64,000 nucleotides of DNA from Microbulbifer agarilyticus S89 (lineage in GTDB: Bacteria > Pseudomonadota > Gammaproteobacteria > Pseudomonadales > Cellvibrionaceae). The stretch is taken from NCBI RefSeq assembly GCF_000220505.1, contig NZ_AFPJ01000043.1:110815-174814 (forward strand). Reading direction: 5' to 3'. Below the pieces are notes generated by a model. The model saw nothing but the letters and a program-made list of their open reading frames with translations. It was not told the origin of the DNA and did no database searches. Position numbers and translations under genes: made by a program. Numbering within the stretch: the stretch's first letter is position 1; every line of letters begins with the position of its first letter. Of the stretch, positions 36,545 to 46,414 are shown piece after piece.

Positions 36545-36994
36545 TAGATTACCTGTAAAATTCGTTTCTCTCGGCCAGAATCCCTCAAGCAATACTTACT
36601 CGTAACACTACGGGAACTGGCGGGGCCTATCCGGCAAACTGTCTATCTCGCAGATACAAGCCGGAGGCCGGTTCACAGCGAGGGCGCAAATTCTATACAG
36701 ATGATTTGGCCTTCGCAAGCCTTGTGGGTGCAATTGCGCCAACCGGGTGCCAGCCAGCGCCACACGGGCGTTGCGACTGGCTAGACGGCATCGCAGATGA
36801 CCCGATTGCAGCCTCGAGTATGAGGTTAATCTGGCCGCTGCTGGCAAACGGGCGGTGACTTCGGCGCGGTGCGGCGGATTTCTGGCCCACGTGAGAGTAT
36901 GATAGCGCCCCCGCAAGGGGGTTGGTGCCGGTAATTTGGCCGGTTGCGACATGTTTTCGGTTAAATTGTCATTACATAAGGGAAGTCGGGCACT
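36545..36994. promoter_or_regulatory. Divergent rpsU-tsaD promoter region
   Basis: A 450-base region without a supported gene. A -10-like TATAGA for the rpsU side lies near 36695. A hairpin CCCCC-GCAA-GGGGG lies at 36908-36921 on the tsaD side, with TATGAT at 36898-36903 just before it. Short open frames here show no family. Confidence 0.4.
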
Positions 36995-38035
36995 GTGCGA
37001 GTACTCGGAATAGAAACGTCCTGCGATGAAACCGGGGTAGCCCTGTACGACAGCGAACAGGGGCTGCTTGGTCACACGCTCTACAGTCAGGTAAAGCTGC
37101 ACGCGGACTACGGTGGTGTGGTGCCCGAGCTTGCCAGCCGCGACCATGTGCGCAAACTGTTGCCGCTGGTGCGCGAAGTGATGGCGCAGAGCAATACTCG
37201 CGCCGAAGATATCGACGGTGTGGCCTACACCGCGGGCCCGGGCCTGATTGGCGCGCTGATGGTGGGCGCCTGTGCTGGCCGGGCCATTGCCTACGGCTGG
37301 GATGTCCCGGCGATCGGTGTGCACCATATGGAGGGGCATTTGCTAGCCCCGATGCTGGAGGAAAACCCGCCGGAATTCCCTTTTGTGGCACTGCTGGTTT
37401 CCGGCGGCCATACCCAGCTGGTGGATGTGCAGGGATTGGGGCAATACGAGTTGCTCGGCGAGTCCCTCGATGATGCCGCCGGTGAGGCCTTCGACAAGGC
37501 GGCTAAAATGCTGGACCTGGATTATCCTGGAGGCCCGCGCCTCGCGGCGCTGGCGGAAAAAGGCGACCCGCTGCGCTTTACCTTCCCGCGCCCGATGACC
37601 GACCGCCCCGGGCTCGACTTCAGCTTCTCCGGCCTGAAAACGTTCACCCTCACCACCGTGCAAAAACATGCACTGGAAGACGGTTTGCCGGATGAGCAGA
37701 CCTGTGCGGATATCGCCGCAGCCTTCCAGGAAGCGGTGGTGGATACGCTGGTCATTAAATGCCGCCGCGCCCTCAAGCAGGCGAAGCGCAAGACGCTGGT
37801 GATTGCCGGCGGGGTTTCGGCAAATACCCTGCTGCGCCAGCGGCTGGAAGCGCGGCTCGCAGAAGACGGCTGCAGTGTGTATTACCCGCGACAGGAATTC
37901 TGTACCGACAACGGTGCGATGATCGCTTATGCCGGTTGCCTGCGTTTGCAGGCCGGGCAGCGTGCGGATCTCGAAATCGAAGTGCGTCCGCGCTGGCCGC
38001 TGACCGAATTGACCGGTGCGCTCGGTGCTCGCTAG
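36995..38035 (+). CDS. tsaD: tRNA threonylcarbamoyladenosine synthase subunit TsaD
   Basis: Catalytic subunit transferring the threonylcarbamoyl group to A37 of tRNAs decoding ANN codons, with TsaB and TsaE. It has 346 residues, starts at GTG with [14 protein letters not shown], and the metal-binding HHMEGH holds His111 and His115. The nucleotide-binding [11 protein letters not shown] and [12 protein letters not shown] motifs are present. Divergent from rpsU as in many gammaproteobacteria, followed by folB and folK. Confidence 0.98.
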   Translation: MRVLGIETSCDETGVALYDSEQGLLGHTLYSQVKLHADYGGVVPELASRDHVRKLLPLVREVMAQSNTRAEDIDGVAYTAGPGLIGALMVGACAGRAIAYGWDVPAIGVHHMEGHLLAPMLEENPPEFPFVALLVSGGHTQLVDVQGLGQYELLGESLDDAAGEAFDKAAKMLDLDYPGGPRLAALAEKGDPLRFTFPRPMTDRPGLDFSFSGLKTFTLTTVQKHALEDGLPDEQTCADIAAAFQEAVVDTLVIKCRRALKQAKRKTLVIAGGVSANTLLRQRLEARLAEDGCSVYYPRQEFCTDNGAMIAYAGCLRLQAGQRADLEIEVRPRWPLTELTGALGAR

Positions 38036-38079
38036 CGAGCAAGCGCAGAATAAAAAGTACAAATGAAAGGAGACGAGCG

Positions 38080-38448
38080 TTGGATATCGTTTACATCCGT
38101 GATTTGAAAGTCGAGACCATTATTGGCATTTACGACTGGGAGCGGGAAGTGCGCCAGACCGTGAGTCTCGATATCGAAATGGCATTCGATATCCGTGAGG
38201 CTGCCCGCACGGACAATATCGAACACACGCTGAACTACAAAGCCGTTGCCAAGCGCCTGATCGCATTTATCGAGGGCAGCGAGTTCCTGCTGGTGGAGAC
38301 CATGGCAGAACAGGCCGCGGAGATTGTGCGCAGCGAATTCAATGTGAGCTGGCTGCGCCTGCGCCTTTCCAAGCCGGGCGCCGTGCGCGGCGCGCGCGAT
38401 GTGGGTGTCATCATAGAACGTGGTAAAAAACAGGCTGTGGAGGTCTGA
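38080..38448 (+). CDS. folB: Dihydroneopterin aldolase
   Basis: Folate-pathway enzyme of 122 residues converting dihydroneopterin to hydroxymethyl-dihydropterin and glycolaldehyde. It starts at a TTG preceded by AGGAG, giving LDIVYIRDLKVETIIGIYDW, the usual FolB N-terminus; no in-frame ATG is available nearby. The C-terminal segment LRLSKPGAVRGARDVGVIIE is typical. The stop lies three bases before folK. Confidence 0.93.
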   Translation: MDIVYIRDLKVETIIGIYDWEREVRQTVSLDIEMAFDIREAARTDNIEHTLNYKAVAKRLIAFIEGSEFLLVETMAEQAAEIVRSEFNVSWLRLRLSKPGAVRGARDVGVIIERGKKQAVEV

Positions 38449-38451
38449 TCA

Positions 38452-38949
38452 ATGGCAATCGTCTACCTGAGTCTCGGTAGTAACATTGACCGTGAAAAGC
38501 ACTTGTGTGCCGCGCTGGATGCGTTAGTAGAAGCCTTCGGAGACCTGAAAATGTCCCAGGTCTACGAAAGTGAAGCGGTGGGCTTCGAGGGCGATAATTT
38601 TTACAACCTGGTAGCGGCAATCGATACGGGTCTGTCGGTTGGCGAGCTGGCCCTGCGCCTGCGCGATATCGAAGATGCCAATGGCCGCGTGCGCAGTGGG
38701 CCAAAGTTCAGCGCGCGGACCCTGGACATCGATATTCTCACTTATGGCGATCTCACCGGCGAAGTCGACGGCGTGGCCCTGCCGCGCGATGAAATCCTCA
38801 AGAATGCGTTCGTGTTGCTGCCGTTCTCGGAGCTTGCCCCGCAAGCTGTGCATCCCGTTGCGAAGCAGACCTATCAGCAGCTCTGGGAGGCTTACGATAA
38901 AGCGTCCCAGAAACTCTGGCCTGTGCCTTTCAACTGGCCGGAAGACTAG
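38452..38949 (+). CDS. folK: Hydroxymethyl-dihydropteridine pyrophosphokinase
   Basis: A 165-residue kinase that activates the FolB product for FolP. Signatures are YLSLGSNIDREKHL at the N-terminus and KFSARTLDIDILTYGD with the metal-binding Asp pair, then LPRDEILKNAFVLLPFSEL. It follows folB directly. Its last 20 bases overlap the convergent PfpI-like gene. Confidence 0.97.
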   Translation: MAIVYLSLGSNIDREKHLCAALDALVEAFGDLKMSQVYESEAVGFEGDNFYNLVAAIDTGLSVGELALRLRDIEDANGRVRSGPKFSARTLDIDILTYGDLTGEVDGVALPRDEILKNAFVLLPFSELAPQAVHPVAKQTYQQLWEAYDKASQKLWPVPFNWPED

Positions 38950-40042
38950 GATCGGTTGCACTGGGTTTGGCGCTGGCAAGCAGCCGCACGATATCCAGTG
39001 CTTTCTTCAGCTCTCCCTTCATGGCCGCGACAATTCCGTGCATGGCCAGTAAACGTCGGTCAATCACTTCTCCATCAGCTTCTGCGTGCTGCAAAAAATT
39101 CTGCAGCACGTCACTGGCTGACCCGTGGCCTTTACTCTCATAGGCCAGCAGTACTTCCACGGTTTTTTCGGTCTCGGTGATGGCTCGTTGTGCCGGTGTA
39201 TAACCCAGCGCGCGAACCATGTCCTCGGTGACATTCCATGACGACCAAGGATTTTGCCCGGTGATCAGGCCGTCATCAGCGCTGACCTGGTTCAGGTAGA
39301 GTGGGCCTTTCTCAAATACGGCACCGTTATCGCGCAAGCGGGTCTCGAGTAAGAACGGAAATACCTGCTCGGCATCCGGTATTAGGAACAGCTCCTCTTC
39401 GTTAGTGAAACTACTGATGCGACGCCCTTCGAGAAACGAAGCGCCGGAATCGAGTGTGATGTCTGCCAGTGCGGCGGGGCCGTGGCAGACCGCACCGATG
39501 ACGCCATCGTTCTCATGTAGTGCGACAACCAGGTCATGTATGGCTGGGTTGCCCGGGAAATCAAACATGGCGCCTTTGCCTCCGGCAAAGAAGATGCCTT
39601 CATACTGGTCCGCGACAATGTTTTCCAAAGGAATACTGTTGCGCAGCTTTGCCATTGCGGCCTCATCGTTCAGAAAGGCATATTCGAACGGTCCCATGTC
39701 ATCCTTGTCCATCACCGCGGGTGGTTCCCCGCCCAGTGGGCTGGCGATATCCACGGCAAAACCGTTGGCGCTGAATACATAGTAGGGGCGCACGAGTTCG
39801 GTAAATTCATAGCCGGTTTTTTTACCCGTGTCGCCAAACTCCGAGGCACTGCTAACGACCACGAGAATGCGTCCGCGTGGTTTCTCAGTAGGAATTTGCT
39901 TGAGGTAGGGCACATCCGCGATGGTTGTGCGTGCCAATGCTTCGTGATCGGGTGCCGACGGGATAAGACTTTTTAACCAGAAGGCGGCACCGAACAAAAC
40001 TGCGGTGATGCAAAGGATGGTTGTCAGTATTTTTTTGAGCAT
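38930..40042 (-). CDS. Membrane-anchored DJ-1/PfpI family protein
   Basis: A 370-residue protein. An N-terminal hydrophobic segment (ILTTILCITAVLFGAAFWL) probably anchors it in the membrane or acts as an uncleaved signal. Residues about 55-270 form a DJ-1/PfpI domain with the nucleophile elbow GAVCHGPAAL and upstream GIFFAGGKGAMFDF, as in Hsp31-like and class I glutamine-amidotransferase-like proteins. A C-terminal extension of about 90 residues follows, of unknown function. It overlaps folK by 20 bases tail to tail. The histidine kinase stop is 70 bases upstream in the same direction, so co-transcription with the two-component genes is possible. Confidence 0.82.
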   Translation of the reverse strand: MLKKILTTILCITAVLFGAAFWLKSLIPSAPDHEALARTTIADVPYLKQIPTEKPRGRILVVVSSASEFGDTGKKTGYEFTELVRPYYVFSANGFAVDIASPLGGEPPAVMDKDDMGPFEYAFLNDEAAMAKLRNSIPLENIVADQYEGIFFAGGKGAMFDFPGNPAIHDLVVALHENDGVIGAVCHGPAALADITLDSGASFLEGRRISSFTNEEELFLIPDAEQVFPFLLETRLRDNGAVFEKGPLYLNQVSADDGLITGQNPWSSWNVTEDMVRALGYTPAQRAITETEKTVEVLLAYESKGHGSASDVLQNFLQHAEADGEVIDRRLLAMHGIVAAMKGELKKALDIVRLLASAKPSATDPSLPAS

Positions 40043-40111
40043 GGAGGATCTCCTGTATGTAGTAGGGAGATCTTGTCTGACCCGAGGTGAAGCGCGGGTG
40101 AAATAATCGGA

Positions 40112-41398
40112 CTAAGTGGACTTGGCGAGATGTTGCTGGTCGCTGTCATCCACTGTAGGAAATACACGGAGCGAAAATTTACCGTTCTCGCAAGTGCATG
40201 AGAATCGCCAGTCCAGTGCGCTAAATATTCTGTTCGCTAGATAGAGGCCCTGTCCAAAGCCTTCACTGTCCGGCCCACGCGCGCCTGCCTCAAACAATGA
40301 TGTCGTCTCGAGGTCTTCCGCTACGGGGTTTTCAAAGGTGAGCGCACCACCCTCGTAGTGAAGTAGCAGCGCGGGTTGGGATGCGTGCTGGCTGGTATTG
40401 TCGAGAAGAATATCAAGCAGCGATGCCGCAAGTTGCGGGTGTCCTGTTACCGGCAGAGTGTCGGGTAGCGTAACGTCCAACTGAAAGTCTGCGCACATGG
40501 TTATCTCGCGGCGCGCGAGTAGGCGCTCCTCTACCAGCGGTCGCAGGTCGAAACTGGAACGCTCGAAGGATTCCGATCGTGCCAGTGTCAGCAGCGTGCT
40601 GACGGTTCTGTTCATTGCCGCCAGTATCTCACTGAGCTTGCGAGATTCTTCCACATTCAAACCTTGCTCGGTGGCAAGAGCAAGGGTGTTACTGGCGATA
40701 GCCAGGTTTGTGCGCAGTTCGTGGCTGACATCGTGGGTGAATTCCGCCTCCCTCTGCCGGGCCTGTTGAAGTTCGTGCAGGTTGCGTTGCAGGGTACGCG
40801 CGAGAAAGCCGATCTCGTCGTGACGGCTGCTGGTGCTCAGCGCCAGTGGCGACTGGCTGGTTGCTTGCGACTCAACCTCCCGGGCCAAGTTGAGAATTGG
40901 GCGAATGGCGCTCGTCACAAGCCGGTAGGCAAGCCATAGCGCCAAAAGCGTGGTGAGCAGAAACACGGCCAGTGGCAGCCAGATCAGCCGGCCCGATTGA
41001 CTGGAAACGGTGAGCAGATCGCCGACTTCAGCGGCAAGTATTGCTCCAGTGCCGGGGGAAAGTTCGCGCAAGTGAAAATGCTGGTGCCCTTCAACAAAGT
41101 ATTCGGCCCTGCGTTGTTCGCCAGCCAGTGCGGTAAGGAATTCTGGCGGGGTATCGGCATTTGATGTGTACAGGGTAAACATCGGTAGCCGGGGGCTGGG
41201 CAGGGTGCCGTCATTGCGAAATGACTGTTCGATGTAACGCGCTTCTTCATTAATCAGGTTGTCGAGCAGCTGGTCCTCAATCACGTAGGCCGTGAGCAGC
41301 CCGATACCGGAATAAATCAGGCAGAGCAGCAGGGTAAAGCCACCGAACAGGGTGAAGACTTTACGCTGCAGGTTGCTGCGGGGTGTTTCAGCTTGCAC
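40112..41398 (-). CDS. Two-component sensor histidine kinase
   Basis: Membrane sensor kinase of 428 residues. Two hydrophobic segments (about residues 14-38 and 132-160) flank a periplasmic domain of roughly 95 residues. A HAMP-like region follows. The phosphoacceptor His is in FTHDVSHELRTNLAIASN. The ATPase domain is short, with LLDILLDNTS as N-box and GPDSEGFGQGLYLANRI as G-box. Its ATG lies inside the end of the response regulator gene (11-base overlap), so the pair is coupled. The stimulus is unknown. Confidence 0.9.
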   Translation of the reverse strand: MQAETPRSNLQRKVFTLFGGFTLLLCLIYSGIGLLTAYVIEDQLLDNLINEEARYIEQSFRNDGTLPSPRLPMFTLYTSNADTPPEFLTALAGEQRRAEYFVEGHQHFHLRELSPGTGAILAAEVGDLLTVSSQSGRLIWLPLAVFLLTTLLALWLAYRLVTSAIRPILNLAREVESQATSQSPLALSTSSRHDEIGFLARTLQRNLHELQQARQREAEFTHDVSHELRTNLAIASNTLALATEQGLNVEESRKLSEILAAMNRTVSTLLTLARSESFERSSFDLRPLVEERLLARREITMCADFQLDVTLPDTLPVTGHPQLAASLLDILLDNTSQHASQPALLLHYEGGALTFENPVAEDLETTSLFEAGARGPDSEGFGQGLYLANRIFSALDWRFSCTCENGKFSLRVFPTVDDSDQQHLAKST

Positions 41399-42077
41399 TT
41401 GGTTGCTCCAGCTGGAAGCCGATACTGCTGATGGTGCGCAGCATGGGCTCGGGAAATGGCCGGTCCAGCTGACGTCGCAGGCTATAGATGTGGGATTTCA
41501 GCGCGTCGCTGTCGGGCGGGTTATCGCCCCATATACGATGCACAATTTCCCCGCGGCTGAGTGGCTCGGGATAGGTACAGGCAAGCTCCCACAGGATATT
41601 GAAGGCAATGGTGGTGAGCTTGAGGGCTTGCCCATCTCTGCTTGCCTCGCGACGGCGCCGGTGGACATACAGGGGGCCGATATGGATTTCGTCATTGCGG
41701 TGCAATTCCCGACGTCGCGCCAGCGCGCGGCAACGCAGGGCCAGCTCACGCGGGTCGAACGGTTTGCACAAGTAGTCATCTGCGCCCGAGTCAAACCCCT
41801 GTGCCTTGTCGGCAAAGGCATCGCGGGCGGTCAGCATCAGAATCGGGGCAGCGAACTGTGCTTTCTCACGCAGCTGTCGACAGACTTCGAGGCCATCGAT
41901 GTCCGGCAGGTTCAGGTCCAGCAGAATCAGGTCATAGATCTCCTGCAGTGCCAGTTGCAGGCCGAGTTGCCCGTTACTGGCAAAGTCCACATGCCAGCCG
42001 TGCCCTTCCAGGAATTGACCGGTCTGACGGGCAAGGGTGGGGTTGTCTTCAACCAGAAGAATCTTGAGGGAGTTCAC
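41388..42077 (-). CDS. OmpR-family response regulator
   Basis: DNA-binding response regulator of 229 residues. The receiver has acidic residues at the start (VEDNPT), Asp54 in ILLDLNLPDIDG as phosphoacceptor, and Lys in YLCKPFDP. The C-terminal winged helix has the usual elements (LTTIAFNILWELACTYPEPL, SDALKSHIYSLRRQLD). It is upstream of its partner kinase. Targets are unknown; the downstream PfpI-like gene is a candidate. Confidence 0.93.
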   Translation of the reverse strand: MNSLKILLVEDNPTLARQTGQFLEGHGWHVDFASNGQLGLQLALQEIYDLILLDLNLPDIDGLEVCRQLREKAQFAAPILMLTARDAFADKAQGFDSGADDYLCKPFDPRELALRCRALARRRELHRNDEIHIGPLYVHRRRREASRDGQALKLTTIAFNILWELACTYPEPLSRGEIVHRIWGDNPPDSDALKSHIYSLRRQLDRPFPEPMLRTISSIGFQLEQPSAS

Positions 42078-42196
42078 CGGCAGTGCCTGTCACATGTTGG
42101 ATGAGTAGACATTGTGACAAGGTACCGGTGAAATTGAAGTGAAATCTGATTTGCTGAGGAGCTGCAGGCTTTGCAGGCGCAGCTCCCAGGTTTTGA

Positions 42197-43306
42197 TCAG
42201 CTCAGGCTTGCCAATGCCGCTTTGGTAAACGGTACGATTTCTTCTTCGCGACCTTGTTGTACTTTTTGCAGCCAGTTCGGGTCTTGCAGCAGGGCACGGC
42301 CCACGGCAATCATGTCGAATTCGCCCTTATCCATACGGCGTGTCAGCTCGTCCAGGCCGGTGGGGTTGGCGGTGCCGCCCATGCCCTGGTTGTTGCCGCC
42401 AATAAAGTCATCGTCGAGACCGGCACTGCCCACTGAAATGACCGGCTTGCCGGTAAGCTCTTTAGTCCAACCGGCCAGGTTCATATCGGAGCCTTCGAAT
42501 TCCGGCACCCAGAAGCGTCGTGTCGATGCGTGGAAAATATCCACACCGGCATTACTGAGCGGAGTCAGGAAGCGCTCCAGCTCTTCTGGCGTGTGCGCCA
42601 GTCGTGCATCGTAGTCCTGCTGTTTCCACTGGGAATAGCGCAGGACAATGGCAAAATCCTCGCCTACCGCGTCACGAACGGCTTCGACAATTTCCACCGC
42701 GAAGCGGGTACGGTTTTCCAGCGAGCCGCCGTACTCGTCGTCGCGCACGTTGGTGCCTTCCCAGAAAAACTGGTCGATCAGGTAACCGTGGGCACCGTGC
42801 AGCTCGACGCCGTCAAAACCAATCGCTTTTGCCGCTTTGGCAGCATCGGCAAATGCCTGCACGGTTTCCTGGATGTCGGCTTTGCTCATCGCCTTGCCGT
42901 TGGGTTTGCCGGGCTTGAACAGGCCGGAGGGCGAGTAACCGGGAAGGGATTTGTCCGGCCCGGTGCCTTCCTTGCGCACTGCGCCTACATGCCACAGCTG
43001 CGGAATAATCTGGCCACCGGCTGCATGCACGCCTTCGACGACTTTTTTCCAGCCCGCGAGGGCCTCGTCACCGTAGAACGCAGGCACATTTTCATAGCCG
43101 TTCCCGGCCGGGTGGACGAAAGTGCCTTCGGTAATCAGCAGGCCCACTTCGCCCTCGGCGCGGCGGCGGTAGTAGCCCGCTACCTGATCGTTGGGGATAT
43201 TGCCGGGGGAAGCGGTGCGGGTCATGGGGGCCATGGCCACACGATTGCGTAACTTCAGGGATTTGTGTTCGAAGGGACGCAACAGACTGTCGAGAGGGTT
43301 GCTCAT
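42197..43306 (-). CDS. NADH:flavin oxidoreductase, old yellow enzyme family
   Basis: FMN-dependent oxidoreductase of 369 residues resembling NemA-type enzymes that reduce activated alkenes. Present are RNRVAMAPMTRTASPGN for flavin binding, VELHGAHGYLIDQFF holding the substrate-binding His, YGGSLENRTRFAVEI, and the late FMN-phosphate region FDMIAVGRALLQDPNW. Single-gene unit. The physiological substrate is not readable. Confidence 0.93.
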   Translation of the reverse strand: MSNPLDSLLRPFEHKSLKLRNRVAMAPMTRTASPGNIPNDQVAGYYRRRAEGEVGLLITEGTFVHPAGNGYENVPAFYGDEALAGWKKVVEGVHAAGGQIIPQLWHVGAVRKEGTGPDKSLPGYSPSGLFKPGKPNGKAMSKADIQETVQAFADAAKAAKAIGFDGVELHGAHGYLIDQFFWEGTNVRDDEYGGSLENRTRFAVEIVEAVRDAVGEDFAIVLRYSQWKQQDYDARLAHTPEELERFLTPLSNAGVDIFHASTRRFWVPEFEGSDMNLAGWTKELTGKPVISVGSAGLDDDFIGGNNQGMGGTANPTGLDELTRRMDKGEFDMIAVGRALLQDPNWLQKVQQGREEEIVPFTKAALASLS

Positions 43307-43423
43307 CGTGTACTCCTGCTTAAGGGTTTCGAGTCGTGCGACTTTACCCGTTTACGGCGGCAGGGTTAACCCTCTGCGATACGCTGTGGCAGACGTGCGA
43401 TGAGCGGTTACTTTCGTGAATGG

Positions 43424-43999
43424 TTAGTCGCTTTTTTTCAGCGCGCGCAATTTATCTTCGTGCTTGCGCAGCTCCTCCTTATTCGCGAGGATTTCGTCCA
43501 TGCTCAGGCCCTTGAGCTCATGGGGGAAGACCAGCCACTTGTCCGTTTCGTGCAGGTAGTAGTCCGGCTCCATATCGGTCTGATTGCGACTGGGCTTGAA
43601 GTAGGGGCAGGCAACCCGGATTTCCGGAGTGTTTTTCTTTGCCGCCTTGCGCATGTCACTGATGGCTTGCTGGATGCTCAGTCCGGTATCGTAAACGTCG
43701 TCGACAATCAGCATTTTTTCATGGGACTCCACCTGTTTGATCAGGTAGGTCAGCCCGTGCACTTTGACTTCTTTCTGGCGCTGGTTAACCCCAGAGTAGG
43801 AGGAGGTGCGAATGGCAATGTGGTCCGCGTGGAAGCCGAGGAAATCGAACATCTCCTGCACAGCGATGCCGATAGGCGCCCCGCCGCGCCAAACCCCAAC
43901 GATGTAGTCCGGCTGAAAACCACTCTCCACGACCTTCAGGGCCAAGGTGTAGGAATCGTCCAGCAGGGACTGGGCGGAAATATATTGCTTTTCGCTCAC
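43424..43999 (-). CDS. Phosphoribosyltransferase (hypoxanthine phosphoribosyltransferase-like)
   Basis: Type I phosphoribosyltransferase of 191 residues. The PRPP-binding motif is KMLIVDDVYDTGLSIQQAI, and YIVGVWRGGAPIGIAVQEM is the early pyrophosphate loop. Related proteins in pseudomonads are annotated as purine phosphoribosyltransferases. The base preference cannot be read from sequence. It lies 34 bases downstream of folM in the same direction. Confidence 0.88.
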   Translation of the reverse strand: MSEKQYISAQSLLDDSYTLALKVVESGFQPDYIVGVWRGGAPIGIAVQEMFDFLGFHADHIAIRTSSYSGVNQRQKEVKVHGLTYLIKQVESHEKMLIVDDVYDTGLSIQQAISDMRKAAKKNTPEIRVACPYFKPSRNQTDMEPDYYLHETDKWLVFPHELKGLSMDEILANKEELRKHEDKLRALKKSD

Positions 44000-44033
44000 T
44001 GCGTTACCTCAAGCTTCGATTTAAATACCGGCA

Positions 44034-44759
44034 TTACATATTCAGGCTGCGGCCACCGTCGACCGCGATTGTCTGGCCGGTGATATAGGGGGCATCACAG
44101 GCCAGGAAGCGCACCGTGCGTGCGATGTCTGAAGGGTCACCGCTGCGTTGCATGGGGATGCGCTCCAGTATCTGCTCCTTGTTATAGCCTTCACTGGCCT
44201 GTTCCGGCCACAGAATCGCTCCCGGGGCCACTGCATTGACCCGTACCCGTGGTGCCAGTTCGCGAGCCAGGCTCTTGGTCATCATGACCAGGCCCGCCTT
44301 GGCCGCACTGTAAATCGTGTGGCTGGGCATGGGCTTGTCTGCGTGAATATCGGCCAGGTTGACGATGCAGCCACCGGCATCCGCCAGCGCGGGAGTCAGG
44401 GCCTGACTGAGAAAAAATGGGGCTTTCAAGTTGCTGCCCATCAATTCCCCCCAATGCTGTTCGCTGGTCTGGCCGATGGGGGTGGGATAAAAGGCGGACG
44501 CGTTGTTCACCAACACGGAAACCTCGCCAAAGCAGGCCAGAGCAGCCTCTGCCAGCCGCTGGCAGTCATCGGCACTTGCCAGCTCGCTTTGAACTGTGGC
44601 CGCCGAGCCGGGGCGGCGCTGATTGAGAGATTCCACCAGCGCTTGCGCGGCCTGGTTGGAGTGGCGGTAATGCACAATGACTTGGTGATCGCGGTGGAGT
44701 TCTTCGGCGATTGCGCGCCCGAGGCGCGCGGCGGCGCCGGTAATCAGAGCTGTGGCCAT
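44034..44759 (-). CDS. folM: Pteridine reductase / dihydromonapterin reductase-like SDR
   Basis: Short-chain reductase of 241 residues with ALITGAAARLGRAIA, NNASAFYPTPI and the catalytic YSAAK. The NNASAF...P stretch and the C-terminal ITGQTIAVDGGRSL are typical of FolM and bacterial pteridine reductases, which keep pterins reduced. The start ATG is at 44759, and cca ends upstream at 44808, so the two are probably in one leftward unit with the phosphoribosyltransferase. Confidence 0.88.
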   Translation of the reverse strand: MATALITGAAARLGRAIAEELHRDHQVIVHYRHSNQAAQALVESLNQRRPGSAATVQSELASADDCQRLAEAALACFGEVSVLVNNASAFYPTPIGQTSEQHWGELMGSNLKAPFFLSQALTPALADAGGCIVNLADIHADKPMPSHTIYSAAKAGLVMMTKSLARELAPRVRVNAVAPGAILWPEQASEGYNKEQILERIPMQRSGDPSDIARTVRFLACDAPYITGQTIAVDGGRSLNM

Positions 44760-44807
44760 TCGTGTATTCCCGTCGGCGGATGGGTTGCGAGGAGCAGCGC
44801 TTGCCGG

Positions 44808-46040
44808 TCAGTCCTGACCGGGGGCTCCGTAGGTGTTTTTTAATTGGGTCAGGGCTTGCACGCGCGCTTGGTCCAGCGCCTTGCCGAGTTCCGCGCCCGC
44901 GAAGCCCTGCGCAATCAGTGTCTGCGGGTCCACCTGTGCGGCAGCAGCGCGCGCCGCGCGCAGGTAATCGACCTGCGGATACTCGCGGTCCTCAAGTCCC
45001 AGGCGCCCGCGGGCGTCCGCTTCACAGCTCTCCAGAAACTGTTCGAAGCGTTCCGGTTTGCGCAGCGCATCCAGCGCGCGCAGTAGTTTCAGCAGTGTCT
45101 GCGGGCGCAGTTCGAAGGCCTTGTGGCAGTGTAAGTGGTATTCGCATACGCCGAGTGATAGCGCCGTAATGGGGTTGGGCACGCGCAAGCGTTTACACAC
45201 TGCCCGTACCAGTGGCAGGCCGGCCGCTTCGTGGCCGCGATGGCTCGGCAGAACCTCCTGCGGAGTAACGCCCTTGCCGAGGTCGTGTACCAGTACCGCA
45301 AAGCGCACCGGAAGCTCCGGCGGTGCCTGGCGCAGGGCCCGCAGCACGTGGTCGCCAGTGTCGATCTCAGGGTGGTGCAGTGGTGGCTGAGGGATACCAA
45401 ACAGGCAATCCACCTCCGGCAGTAGCACCTTGAGGGCACCACAATCCCGCAACGTACGGATAAAAATATCGGGCCGTGGCTCGGTAAGTGCGCGACTCAC
45501 TTCTTTCCAGACCCGTTCTGCAACCAGGTGCTCTACCTCTCCTGCCTCCACCATGGTGCGCATTAACGCCATAGTCTCATCGGCGATGGTAAAGCCCAGC
45601 GGTGCGTAGCGCGCGGCAAAGCGGGCTACGCGCAGTATACGCAAGGGGTCTTCGCTAAAGGCGGGTGATACATGGCGCAGTATGCGTGCATCCAGATCGG
45701 CACGCCCACCGTAAGGGTCAATGATGGCGCCATTTTCCGTTTCTGCCATGGCGTTGACGGTAAGGTCTCGCCGTTGCAGGTCCTGCTCCAAGGTGACGTC
45801 AGGGCTGGCAAACACGGTAAAACCGCCGTAGCCATGACCGCTTTTGCGCTCGGTACGGGCCAGAGCGTATTCCTCACCGGTATCCGGGTGCAGGAAAACC
45901 GGGAAGTCCTTGCCCACCGGGCGGAAGCCACGATCGCGCATGGCCTGCTCGGTGGCACCGACTACTACCCAGTCGCGCTCGTGCACGGGGCGATGTAACA
46001 GTTTGTCACGGACAGCACCGCCAACCAGAAAGACATTCAT
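44808..46040 (-). CDS. cca: CCA-adding tRNA nucleotidyltransferase, multifunctional
   Basis: Enzyme of 410 residues that adds or repairs the CCA end of tRNA. It starts [20 protein letters not shown] at 46040, the usual class II start; the frame continues 44 codons upstream without homology. The head has RDLTVNAMA and [14 protein letters not shown]. The C-terminal HD domain has [13 protein letters not shown] with GHEAAG, as in the multifunctional gammaproteobacterial form with phosphohydrolase activity. Confidence 0.96.
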   Translation of the reverse strand: MNVFLVGGAVRDKLLHRPVHERDWVVVGATEQAMRDRGFRPVGKDFPVFLHPDTGEEYALARTERKSGHGYGGFTVFASPDVTLEQDLQRRDLTVNAMAETENGAIIDPYGGRADLDARILRHVSPAFSEDPLRILRVARFAARYAPLGFTIADETMALMRTMVEAGEVEHLVAERVWKEVSRALTEPRPDIFIRTLRDCGALKVLLPEVDCLFGIPQPPLHHPEIDTGDHVLRALRQAPPELPVRFAVLVHDLGKGVTPQEVLPSHRGHEAAGLPLVRAVCKRLRVPNPITALSLGVCEYHLHCHKAFELRPQTLLKLLRALDALRKPERFEQFLESCEADARGRLGLEDREYPQVDYLRAARAAAAQVDPQTLIAQGFAGAELGKALDQARVQALTQLKNTYGAPGQD

Positions 46041-46209
46041 CGCGCGGCCCCCAGTATCAATGGCTGCGCCGCACCAGCGGGGCGGGCGGTCAGGTGAGGA
46101 ACGAGAGACGAGGCGAAGACTGCCATAAATACCGCTGAACCTGAGATAAACCACGCCAAAAAGCGCTTGCACTCAGGTAGATATTAGAAAAATGGAGGAT
46201 CGGGAAGAT

Positions 46210-46408
46210 AAAAAAAAGGCCCCGAAAAAACAAGGGGGCCCAGGGTCTTAGGGTATTCGTGAAGAGAGAATCCCAACAAGCTCGTGTGCGCTGAAAAGGC
46301 CCGTAAAACACCAGTTGAACGCCACTTAGTGACAGTTTGATACAAAAGGCTGCATGTTCAGGCTAGTTAACGCGTGTTTTGCCGACATAATTGGTCGACG
46401 TCAACATG
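46210..46408 (-). ncRNA. Candidate small RNA upstream of cca
   Basis: On the minus strand a good promoter (46442-46415) is followed about 170 bases on by a strong terminator: GGCCCC (46240-46235), a loop, GGGGCC (46223-46218) and eight T residues. No open frame of note lies between. GAACGCCA near the start (46414-46407) can pair with TGGCGTTC (46324-46317), which suggests a folded RNA of about 200 bases. The alternative is an attenuator in a long cca leader. No known family is recognised. Confidence 0.4.
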
Positions 46409-46414
46409 GCGTTC

